Of a stretch of 64,000 nucleotides of DNA, positions 33,292 to 40,052 are shown piece by piece. The stretch is from Plantactinospora endophytica (GTDB lineage Bacteria; Actinomycetota; Actinomycetes; Mycobacteriales; Micromonosporaceae). Under the pieces are notes generated by a model. The model was not told the origin of the DNA, did no database searches, and saw only the letters and a program-made list of their open reading frames with translations. The stretch's first letter is position 1. Each line of letters opens with the position of its first letter. A program made the translations under genes and the position numbers. The stretch is from contig NZ_BONW01000039.1 in assembly GCF_016862915.1 (NCBI RefSeq), positions 62,001 through 126,000 on the forward strand, in the 5' to 3' direction.

Positions 33292-35064
33292 GTGACCCTG
33301 CGCAGCAACCTCGCGGTCGGCAGTTCCCGCTGGGCCGTCCGGCGGGCCCAGTGGCGGGCCCTCGGCCTCTCCGACGAGGAGATGACGAGGCCGAAGATCG
33401 CCATCGTGAACTCCTCGTCGAACCTGGCGATCTGCTTCAGCCATCTGGACGACATCGTGCCGCCGCTGAAGGAGGCGATCCGGGCGGCCGGCGGAGTGCC
33501 GTTCGAGGTGCGTACCGCCGCGCCGAGCGACTTCATCACCAGCGCCGGGCGGGACGGCCGGTACATCCTGCCCAGCCGGGACCTGATCGTGAACGACATC
33601 GAGGTCGCGGTCGAGGGCGCCCTGCTGGACGGGATGGTCTGCCTCGCCTCCTGCGACAAGACCGCGCCCGGTCAGTTGATGGCGGCGGCCCGGCTGGACG
33701 TCCCGACCATCGTGGTCGGCTGCGGCTACCAGCCCAGCGGCCGGTTCCGGGGCGAGCACGTCGACATCGAGGAGGTCTTCCTGGCGGCCGGGCACGTGGC
33801 GGCCGGGCACCTCTCGCTGCCGGAGCTGACCGAGATGAGCGACAACGCGATCCGGGGCCCGGGGGTCTGCGCCGGGATGGGCACCGCGAACTCGATGCAC
33901 ATCGCCAGCGAGGCGCTCGGGATGACGCTGCCGGGCAGCACGCCGGTGCTGGCGAACAGCCCGCGGATGTGGGCGGACGTGCGGCGGGCCGGCGAGCGCA
34001 TCGTCGCGATGGTGGACGAGAGGCTGAAGCCGAGCGACATCCTCACCGTCGAGGCGTTCGAGAACGCGGTGACCGTGCTGCTCGCGGTGAGCGGCTCGGT
34101 GAACGCGATCAAACACCTCCAGGCGGTCGCGGTCGAGGCGCGCCGGGCCGTCGACATCCCGGCGCTGTTCGAGCGGTACGCCGACAGCGTGCCGCTGCTG
34201 GCCGCGATCCGGCCGAACGGACCGCACTTCATCGAGGAGTTCGAGGGGGCCGGTGGTGCCCTGGCGGTGTTGAAGCAGCTCGCCGGTCAACTGCACCTGT
34301 CGGCCCGTACGGTGACCGGGCAGACCCTGGGCGAGGTGCTGGCCGACGTCACGGTCGCCGACGAGGAGATCATCCGACCGGTCGACCGCCCGCTCGGCCG
34401 CCGCCCCGGCATCGTGGTGGTACGCGGTTCGCTCGCCCCGGACGGCGCGGCGGTGAAGCGGCCGGTCGACGACCGGGGACCGACCCGGTTCGAGGGCCGG
34501 GCGATCGTCTACCCGAGCCGGGACGCCGCGCTGGCCGGACTGGCCGCCGGGGAGATCCGTCCCGGTCACGTGGTGGTGGTGGCCGGACTCGGTCCGAAGG
34601 GTGGCCCGGGGATGGGGATGGCCTCGGCGGTGGTCTTCGCACTGGACGGCGCGGGTCTGGGCGACCAGGTGGCGGTGGTCACCGACGGCCAGATGTCCGG
34701 GCTGGTCAACACCGGGATCGTGGTCGCCGAGGTGTCCCCGGAGGCGGCCGTCGGCGGACCGCTGGGGCTGGTCGAGCCGGGCGACCCGATCGTGGTCGAC
34801 ATCGTCGCCCGGACGGTCGACCTGCTGGTCCCCGCCGACGTGCTCGCGGAGCGCCGGAAACGGTTCCGGGCCCGGCCGCACTCCGCCGAGCAGGGCTGGC
34901 TTTCCGTCTACGAACGACTGGTCACGCCGGTGGCCGAGGGCGCCGTGCTGACCGAGCGCAGCGTGTCGACCGAGGGCGCCGTGCTGACCGAGCGCAGCGT
35001 GTCGACCGAGGGCGCCGTACTGACCACGGCCGCCGTGGAGACGCAGGAGAGGAACGAGCGATGA
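33292..35064 (+). CDS. IlvD/Edd-family dehydratase (dihydroxyacid or sugar-acid dehydratase)
   Basis: The 590-residue enzyme has the three Fe-S cysteines of the family: C48 (LAICFSH), C121 (ASCDKTAPG) and one in GVCAGMGTANSM. GPKGGPGMGM and VTDGQMSG are signature segments. A lone catabolic copy beside dehydrogenases points to a sugar-acid or dihydroxyacid dehydratase rather than branched-chain amino-acid synthesis. It starts with GTG 33292 after AAAGAG. The last ~30 residues are a 12-residue repeat (EGAVLTERSVST) encoded by a 36-bp tandem array. It overlaps the FAD gene by 4 bp. Confidence 0.9.
   Translation: MTLRSNLAVGSSRWAVRRAQWRALGLSDEEMTRPKIAIVNSSSNLAICFSHLDDIVPPLKEAIRAAGGVPFEVRTAAPSDFITSAGRDGRYILPSRDLIVNDIEVAVEGALLDGMVCLASCDKTAPGQLMAAARLDVPTIVVGCGYQPSGRFRGEHVDIEEVFLAAGHVAAGHLSLPELTEMSDNAIRGPGVCAGMGTANSMHIASEALGMTLPGSTPVLANSPRMWADVRRAGERIVAMVDERLKPSDILTVEAFENAVTVLLAVSGSVNAIKHLQAVAVEARRAVDIPALFERYADSVPLLAAIRPNGPHFIEEFEGAGGALAVLKQLAGQLHLSARTVTGQTLGEVLADVTVADEEIIRPVDRPLGRRPGIVVVRGSLAPDGAAVKRPVDDRGPTRFEGRAIVYPSRDAALAGLAAGEIRPGHVVVVAGLGPKGGPGMGMASAVVFALDGAGLGDQVAVVTDGQMSGLVNTGIVVAEVSPEAAVGGPLGLVEPGDPIVVDIVARTVDLLVPADVLAERRKRFRARPHSAEQGWLSVYERLVTPVAEGAVLTERSVSTEGAVLTERSVSTEGAVLTTAAVETQERNER
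34936..35025. repeat. 36-bp tandem repeat at the 3' end of the IlvD/Edd gene
   Basis: Two identical 36-bp units (34936-34971 and 34972-35007) and half of a third (35008-35025, one base different). Each encodes EGAVLTERSVST. The near-identity indicates a very recent expansion. Confidence 0.92.
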
Positions 35065-36419
35065 CGTCCGGCAGCGGTGAACTGGTCGAGCCGGGGCGGC
35101 GTACCCCGGTGCTCGGCGAGTACGACGTGGTGGTGCTCGGCGGCGGGCCGGCCGGGGTGATGGCGGCGACCGCCGCCGCCCGGGCCGGCCGGTCCACGAT
35201 CCTGATCGAGCGGTACGGCTATCTCGGCGGGGCGGGCAGCGCCGGTGGGTTGAGTACCTTCTGCGGGCTGCACGCCAACGTGCACGGCGAGCACCGTCAG
35301 GTGATCCACGGGCTCGCCGACGACCTGCTGGACCGGATGGAGCGGCTGGACGGGCTGAACCCGGCACACCTCTCCTTCGAGAACCGGATCCTGGCCCAGG
35401 CGTACGACATCTCGGCGTACAAGATCGCCACCGACGACCTGGTGGTGGAGTCGGGCGCGAAGGTGCTCTTCCACGCCCTCGCCGTCGGGGTGGTGATGGG
35501 CGCCGACGACACCGTGCACGCCGTACTGGTCGAGTCGAAGTCGGGCCGGGGCGCGATCGTCGGGCGGTTCTTCGTCGACTGCTCCGGCGACGCCGACCTG
35601 GCCGCCTGGGCCGGCGCTCCGTACGAGAAGACGCCCGGCGACGCCGGGATGATGTACCCGTCGCTGATGTTCCGGATCAACGGGGTGGACGCCGAGACGG
35701 CGATCCGGGAGCGGGAGCGGCTGCCCGGCCTGATGGACGAGGCGGAACGGGCGGGCACCTTCCGGTTCGCCCGGAAGAAGCCGATCGTGCGTCCGCAACG
35801 CAACCCGCTGGAGTGGCGGGCCAACATGACCCAGCTCAGCAACCCGGACGGCAGCGCGATCGACGGTACCGACGTGCAGCAGCTCAGCCTCGGCGAGTTG
35901 CAGGGCCGGCGGCAGATCCGGGACCAGTTCCCGTTCTTCCGGGCGCACGTCCCCGGCTTCGCCGACTCGTACGTCGTGGACATCGCCCCGTCGATCGGCA
36001 TCCGGGAGACCCGGCGGATCGTCGGCCCGTACCAGCTCACCAGCGACGACATCCTGGACTGTGTCGACTTCCCGGACACGATCGGGGTGAACGGCTGGCC
36101 GGTGGAGGCGCATGTGGCCGGGGACGTGGTGATCCGCTGGCCGAACGGCGACAACCCGCGCGGCTTCAACCAGCTTCCGTTCCGGATGATCGTCCCGCAG
36201 CGGCTGGCCAACCTCTACGTCGCCGGCCGGTGCGCGTCGATGACCCACGACGGGCAGTCGTCGGCCCGGGTCACCGGCCCGTGTTTCGCGATGGGTCAGG
36301 CTGCGGGTACGGCGGCGGACCTCGCCCTCGGCGCCGGAGTGGCCGGCGGCGAGGTCGACGTGGCGCAGTTGCAGAAGCGGCTGACCGACGACGGGGCGTA
36401 CCTGGGGACGACGTGGTGA
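35061..36419 (+). CDS. FAD-dependent oxidoreductase (FAD_oxidored family)
   Basis: The 452-residue flavoprotein has VVVLGGGPAGVMAATAAARAG for FAD binding, followed by ERYGYLGGAGSAGGLSTFCG, a family signature, and VAGRCASMTHDGQSSARVTG near the C-terminus. These are typical of the PF12831-type dehydrogenases found in sugar-alcohol and thiolation pathways. It overlaps the IlvD/Edd gene by 4 bp and is followed after 34 bp by the aconitase X large subunit. It probably passes electrons to an unidentified acceptor. Confidence 0.88.
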   Translation: MTSGSGELVEPGRRTPVLGEYDVVVLGGGPAGVMAATAAARAGRSTILIERYGYLGGAGSAGGLSTFCGLHANVHGEHRQVIHGLADDLLDRMERLDGLNPAHLSFENRILAQAYDISAYKIATDDLVVESGAKVLFHALAVGVVMGADDTVHAVLVESKSGRGAIVGRFFVDCSGDADLAAWAGAPYEKTPGDAGMMYPSLMFRINGVDAETAIRERERLPGLMDEAERAGTFRFARKKPIVRPQRNPLEWRANMTQLSNPDGSAIDGTDVQQLSLGELQGRRQIRDQFPFFRAHVPGFADSYVVDIAPSIGIRETRRIVGPYQLTSDDILDCVDFPDTIGVNGWPVEAHVAGDVVIRWPNGDNPRGFNQLPFRMIVPQRLANLYVAGRCASMTHDGQSSARVTGPCFAMGQAAGTAADLALGAGVAGGEVDVAQLQKRLTDDGAYLGTTW

Positions 36420-36453
36420 GCGCCCGAGCGGTTTCTGGTGGAGGAGGCGACGG

Positions 36454-37731
36454 ATGCGGTTGACCGACGACGAGCGGCGGATGCGCGACGGCGAGCAGGG
36501 CGAGGCCGTCGCGGCCGCGATGGACCTGCTGATCCGGTACGGCGAGGTGCTCGGCGCCGAGCGTCTGGTGGACACCGACAACGTCTGTGGGGCGAACATC
36601 TTCGGTCCCCGGCAGATGCAGCTCTGCGGGCACGCCGGCCCGGACGCGGTCTTCTCGGAGTTCAGCCTGGACAGCCCGGAGCCGGTGGAGATTCCTCCGA
36701 TGCGGGCGCAGAGCTACCAGCTCATTGGGCCGATGGACACCCAACACTGGCAGGTGCAGGGCCTCAGCCAGGAGGCGCACGACGCGATCGAGGAGTCCGA
36801 GTCGTACAGCGCCCGGCACGGCATCCACCTGATGAACACCTGCACGCCGTACCAGGTCGGGAACGTGCCGGTGAAGGGGGAGCACTGCGCCTGGATGGAG
36901 TCCTCGGCGGTGGTCTACGTCAACTCGGTGCTGGGCGCCCGGACCAATGTGGAGGGTCGGGAGAGCGCGGCGGCGGCGATGTTGACCGGCAAGATCCCGT
37001 ACTGGGGCTACCACCTGGCCGAGAACCGGTTCGGCAGCCACCTGGTCGAGGTGGCCGAGCCGGTACGGGACAGCCTGGACTGGGGCCTGCTCGGCTACTA
37101 CGTGGGTGAGCAGGTCCAGGAGGGCGTACCGGTGCTGGACGGCATCGCCGAGGTGCCGAACCTGGTCAAGCTCAAGCACTTCGGTGCCGCCGCCGCCTCG
37201 TCCGGCGGGGTGGAGATGTACCACATTCCCGGCACGACGGTGGAGGCCAGGAGCGTCGAGGAGGCGTTCGGCCCGCGCCGGCCGCTGCAGACCCTCCGGT
37301 ACGGCGAGCGGGAGCGACGGCTGACGTACGAGCAGTTGAACTCGACGGCGCAGGACACCGACGTCGACCTGGTGATGATCGGCTGCCCGCACGCGACGCT
37401 GAGCCAGATCCGGGACGTCTGCCGGCTGGTCGAGGGCCGGAAGGTGCATCCGGACAGCGCGCTCTGGGTCTTCACCCCGCGAGCCATCCGACAGGTCGCC
37501 GAGCAGAACGGCTACGCCCGGATCCTCCGGGACGCCGGTGCGCTGCTGATGAGCGACACCTGCCCGGCGATCGGGCAGTTCCTGCCGAAGGGGACCCGGG
37601 TGATCGCCACCGACTCGGCGAAGCAGGTGCACTACCTGCCGGCGATCATGAAGGTGCAGGGCTGGTTCGGCAGCACCGAGGAGTGCGTGCAGTCGGCCCT
37701 GACCGGCCGCTGGCAGGGGGAACTGCGATGA
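36454..37731 (+). CDS. Aconitase X catalytic (large) subunit
   Basis: The 425-residue protein is the AcnX large domain (formerly DUF521). The three conserved cysteines expected to hold the Fe-S cluster are C130 (NTCTPYQ), C311 (GCPHATLSQI) and C370 (DTCPAIGQF). Characterised members dehydrate cis-3-hydroxy-L-proline in bacteria or mevalonate 5-phosphate in archaea. The small swivel subunit is a separate gene just downstream, so the enzyme is heterodimeric. The present context does not contain proline-racemase-like genes, so hydroxyproline is not a firm substrate call. Confidence 0.93.
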   Translation: MRLTDDERRMRDGEQGEAVAAAMDLLIRYGEVLGAERLVDTDNVCGANIFGPRQMQLCGHAGPDAVFSEFSLDSPEPVEIPPMRAQSYQLIGPMDTQHWQVQGLSQEAHDAIEESESYSARHGIHLMNTCTPYQVGNVPVKGEHCAWMESSAVVYVNSVLGARTNVEGRESAAAAMLTGKIPYWGYHLAENRFGSHLVEVAEPVRDSLDWGLLGYYVGEQVQEGVPVLDGIAEVPNLVKLKHFGAAAASSGGVEMYHIPGTTVEARSVEEAFGPRRPLQTLRYGERERRLTYEQLNSTAQDTDVDLVMIGCPHATLSQIRDVCRLVEGRKVHPDSALWVFTPRAIRQVAEQNGYARILRDAGALLMSDTCPAIGQFLPKGTRVIATDSAKQVHYLPAIMKVQGWFGSTEECVQSALTGRWQGELR

Positions 37732-37781
37732 CGGAGCAGGGGGAGCTGCGATGAGGGAGCAGGAGGAGCTGCGATGACGGC
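37713..37781 (+). repeat. Triplicated 23-bp SD/stop-start junction with two 8-codon mini-ORFs
   Basis: Three 23-bp units (GCAGGGGGAGCTGCGATGAGG and variants) start at 37713, 37736 and 37759. Each has a purine-rich ribosome-binding sequence and ATGA. The AcnX stop overlaps the ATG of a mini-ORF (37728-37754, MTEQGELR), whose stop overlaps a second (37751-37777, MREQEELR), whose stop overlaps the swivel-subunit ATG at 37774. Confidence 0.88.
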
Positions 37782-38232
37782 GGCCGGCACCACCATCACG
37801 CTGCGCGGGCGGGGCCTGGTCGGCGGGGTGACCGAGGGCGAGGCGCTGGTGACCCGGGACAGCATCTCCGGCTGGGGCGGCATCGAGCCGACCGGTGGCC
37901 GGATCATCGAGTCCCGGCACGAGTTGGCCGGCCAGTCGTTCCGGGACCGCGTCCTGGTCTTCCCGGCTGCGAAGGGCTCCTCCGGCTGGTCCGGCATGTT
38001 CCACATGTCCCGGCTGGCCGGTTCGGCACCGAAGGCGATGATCTTCAACTACATGAACACGAAGATCGCGCTAGGCGTGGTGGTGACCCGGGTACCGGCA
38101 GTCACCGACCTGGACCAGGACCCGCTCGACGTGATCGAGACCGGCGACTGGGTACGCGTCGACGCCGACAACGGCCTCGTCGTGGTGACCAGGGGAGGAG
38201 CCGTGGTGACCAGGACAGGAGGGCAGTCATGA
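37774..38232 (+). CDS. Aconitase X swivel (small) subunit
   Basis: The 152-residue protein is the swivelling domain of AcnX (formerly DUF126), with RGLVGGVTEGEALV, GGIEPTGGRI and the GSSGWSGMFH loop (normally KGSxxS) that closes the active site. GGAGGAG lies 7 nt before ATG 37774. It works with the large subunit. Its C-terminus contains a 21-bp duplication (VVTRGGAVVTR). It overlaps the selenoprotein start by 4 bp (ATGA), so the UGSC protein is translated directly after it. Confidence 0.92.
   Translation: MTAAGTTITLRGRGLVGGVTEGEALVTRDSISGWGGIEPTGGRIIESRHELAGQSFRDRVLVFPAAKGSSGWSGMFHMSRLAGSAPKAMIFNYMNTKIALGVVVTRVPAVTDLDQDPLDVIETGDWVRVDADNGLVVVTRGGAVVTRTGGQS
38181..38214. repeat. 21-bp direct duplication at the AcnX swivel 3' end
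   Basis: CGTGGTGACCAGG occurs at 38181-38193 and 38202-38214, encoding two VVTR segments. Each copy is followed by a GGAGGA- or AGGAGG-type sequence, so the ribosome-binding site of the next gene was duplicated as well. Confidence 0.8.
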
Positions 38233-38771
38233 CCGACTGGGCGGGGGTGATCCTCGACCCGACCGGCGACGCCGAGAAGGGCGCGGACACCACCCTGGCG
38301 CCCCGGCTGGGCAGCCTGCGGGGCGCGAAACTGGGCCTGCTGGACAACGGCAAGCCGAACGGGTCGGTGCTGCTCGCCGAGATCGGCGACCACCTGCGCG
38401 AGCGGTACGGCGTGCGCGAGGTGGTGATGTACACCAAGTCGTACTTCGGCACGCCGGTGGACCAGACGCTGACCGAGCGGATCGTGCAGGAGTGCGACTT
38501 CGCCGTCGCGGCCATCGGCGATTGAGGCTCGTGCAGCGCGGCCAGTTTGGCCGACGGGATTCTGCTGGAACGTAACGGCATTCCAGCGGTCTCAATCTGC
38601 ACCGAGCCGTTCCGGATTCCGGCCGATGCCATGGCGAAGGCCTACGGCTTCCCCGGTTTCCAGTACCTGCTGACTCCGCACCCGGTCGCCAGCCTGACCC
38701 TGGCGGAGGTCCGGCAGCGGGTGGTCGAGATGACGCCGCGCATCCTGGCGATCCTGGGGGTGGAGGAGTGA
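38229..38771 (+). CDS. UGSC-family selenoprotein, in-frame TGA read as selenocysteine
   Basis: The frame from ATG 38229 runs to TGA 38523 and continues in the same frame to a stop at 38769-38771, giving 180 residues with selenocysteine at position 99. Around the TGA the sequence reads VAAIGD-U-GSCSAASLADG, which matches the UGSC/CGSC motif of the thiol-redox-like UGSC family known in Sec and Cys forms. The part after the TGA (ILLERNGIPAVSICTEPF, then a TPHP segment) is the conserved C-terminal half, so a true stop would remove half the protein. A hairpin 19 nt after the TGA fits a bacterial SECIS. The start overlaps AcnX (ATGA) and AGGAGG lies upstream. The reaction is unknown. A frameshift is excluded because no frame change is needed. 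Confidence 0.9.
38526..38565 (+). promoter_or_regulatory. Candidate bacterial SECIS element
   Basis: After the TGA at 38523-38525, CGGCCA (38539-38544) pairs with TGGCCG (38548-38553) around the loop GTT. The loop starts 19 nt after the UGA, within the 16-37 nt allowed for bacterial SECIS, and has G in its first position and GU as in the E. coli fdhF loop. GCAG (38533-38536) can add a lower stem with CTGC (38562-38565). Confidence 0.8.
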
Positions 38772-39910
38772 CGGGTGGAGGAGTGACGACGACCGGTGTG
38801 CCGGTCGGGTCCGACGGCGGCCGGGTGCCGGACCCCGCCGCCGTGCAGGACGCGATCGAGTACTGCTACGAACGCGGCTGGACGGACGGGCTGCCCGTGG
38901 TCCCGTGCGACCAGGCGCTGCTCGACCGGTTCCTGGCCCAGACCGATCGTGGTCCGGACGACGTCGTCTTCGCGATGCCGCACCTCAACCGGCACTGCAC
39001 CGTACGGCTCGCCGCGCTGAACGCGGCGATGGCCGGCTGCCGCCCGGAGTACTTCCCGGTGGTGCTGGCGGCCTGGGACTCGCTGGCCGCCGAGGGCTAC
39101 CTGGCGAAGGGGATCTGGCAGAGCACCACGGGTACCGCGCCGATGCTGGTGGTGAACGGGCCGGTCCGGGAGCGGATCGGGCTGAACGGCCGGGGGAACG
39201 TCTTCGGGCCGGGCTTCCGGGCGAACGCGACGATCGGCCGGGCGCTCCGGCTCACCGCGCTGAACGCGTTCGGCCTGCGGCCCCGGGAACTCGACCAGGC
39301 AACCCAGGGCACCCCGGCGAAGTACACCCTCTGCATCGCGGAGAACGAGGAGGAGAGTCCCTGGGCGCCGCTGCCCGCCGAGTACGGCTTCGCGGCCGGG
39401 GAGAGCACGGTGACCGCGATGACGATCCGTTCGGTGGTGCACGTCGAGGCTCGGCACACCGGCGTACCGGAACAGTTGCTCCGGGACTTCGCCGACACGG
39501 TGGCCCGGACCGGCGCGTTGCTGCACGAGACGATCAGTGCCTGCCTGGTACTCGGTCCGGAGCACGCCCGGCTGCTCGCCGGGGCCGGCTGGGACAAGCC
39601 CCGGATCCGCGAGTTCGTGTACGCCGAGGCGGTGCGCAGCCGGGCCGACCTGGACCGGGTGGGCAAGGGGAGCGTGTCCCGGAAGTCCCGCTGGCGGGTA
39701 CCGGTCGACCATCCGGACGCGGTCCCGGACCGCGAGGCGGAGTCCGATCCCGACTCGACGGTCGGTGCCGGCCGGGCGCACGTGCTGCGCTCACCGGAGA
39801 CGGTGCTGGTGGTGGTCGCCGGTGCGTCGAACTCGGGAGTCTCCGCCGTGGTGGAGACCTTCGGTCCCCGGGGCGACCGGCCCTGCGTCGTACCCGTCGA
39901 ACACCGCTGA
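38768..39910 (+). CDS. Uncharacterised UGSC-partner protein
   Basis: The 380-residue protein has no domain I can name. It has an N-terminal YCYERGWTDGLPVVP segment, then LNAAMAGCRPEYFPVVLAA and a FGPGFRANATIGRALRLT stretch, all of which look strongly conserved and are known to me only from uncharacterised proteins. The cysteine in AGCRPEYFP is a candidate partner for the selenoprotein. GTG 38768 overlaps the selenoprotein stop (GTGA); a duplicated 15-bp ribosome-site/GTGA unit offers a second in-frame GTG at 38783. Tight coupling suggests that the two proteins work together. No signal peptide is visible. Confidence 0.8.
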   Translation: MTGGGVTTTGVPVGSDGGRVPDPAAVQDAIEYCYERGWTDGLPVVPCDQALLDRFLAQTDRGPDDVVFAMPHLNRHCTVRLAALNAAMAGCRPEYFPVVLAAWDSLAAEGYLAKGIWQSTTGTAPMLVVNGPVRERIGLNGRGNVFGPGFRANATIGRALRLTALNAFGLRPRELDQATQGTPAKYTLCIAENEEESPWAPLPAEYGFAAGESTVTAMTIRSVVHVEARHTGVPEQLLRDFADTVARTGALLHETISACLVLGPEHARLLAGAGWDKPRIREFVYAEAVRSRADLDRVGKGSVSRKSRWRVPVDHPDAVPDREAESDPDSTVGAGRAHVLRSPETVLVVVAGASNSGVSAVVETFGPRGDRPCVVPVEHR

Positions 39911-40007
39911 CGGTGGCCCGGGGCGGCCGGTGACGGCTGTCCCGGGAACGGGTCCGGCCCGCCGGACGTGGTGCTGTCGTACCCGCGACGGGCAGTTGCG
40001 ATCTTCG

Positions 40008-40038
40008 TTGTCCGGGGCGTACCGTCGAGACGTAATTC
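40008..40038 (+). promoter_or_regulatory. Promoter of the FAD monooxygenase gene
   Basis: TTGTCC (40008-40013) and TAATTC (40033-40038) are 19 bp apart. The predicted start point lies close to ATG 40047, so the mRNA would be almost leaderless; no ribosome-binding site is visible. The -10 box overlaps the palindromic operator candidate. Confidence 0.45.
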
Positions 40039-40052
40039 ATCGAGCGATGAAT
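40035..40052. promoter_or_regulatory. 18-bp perfect inverted repeat over the start codon, candidate operator
   Basis: ATTCATCG-AG-CGATGAAT covers the end of the -10 box, the transcription start and ATG 40047. A bound repressor would block initiation completely. The IclR gene at 43987 and the TetR gene at 44901 are the nearest candidate regulators. Confidence 0.6.

Noticed and set aside
36454-37731. Calling AcnX a hydroxyproline dehydratase
   Set aside because: No proline racemase, epimerase or pyrroline reductase genes are nearby, so only the family is assigned.
38523-38771. TGA at 38523 as a normal stop, with a separate small gene starting near 38547
   Set aside because: The downstream piece has no ribosome site, begins at a TTG inside the conserved fold and stays in the same frame. 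The UGSC motif and the hairpin explain the TGA better.
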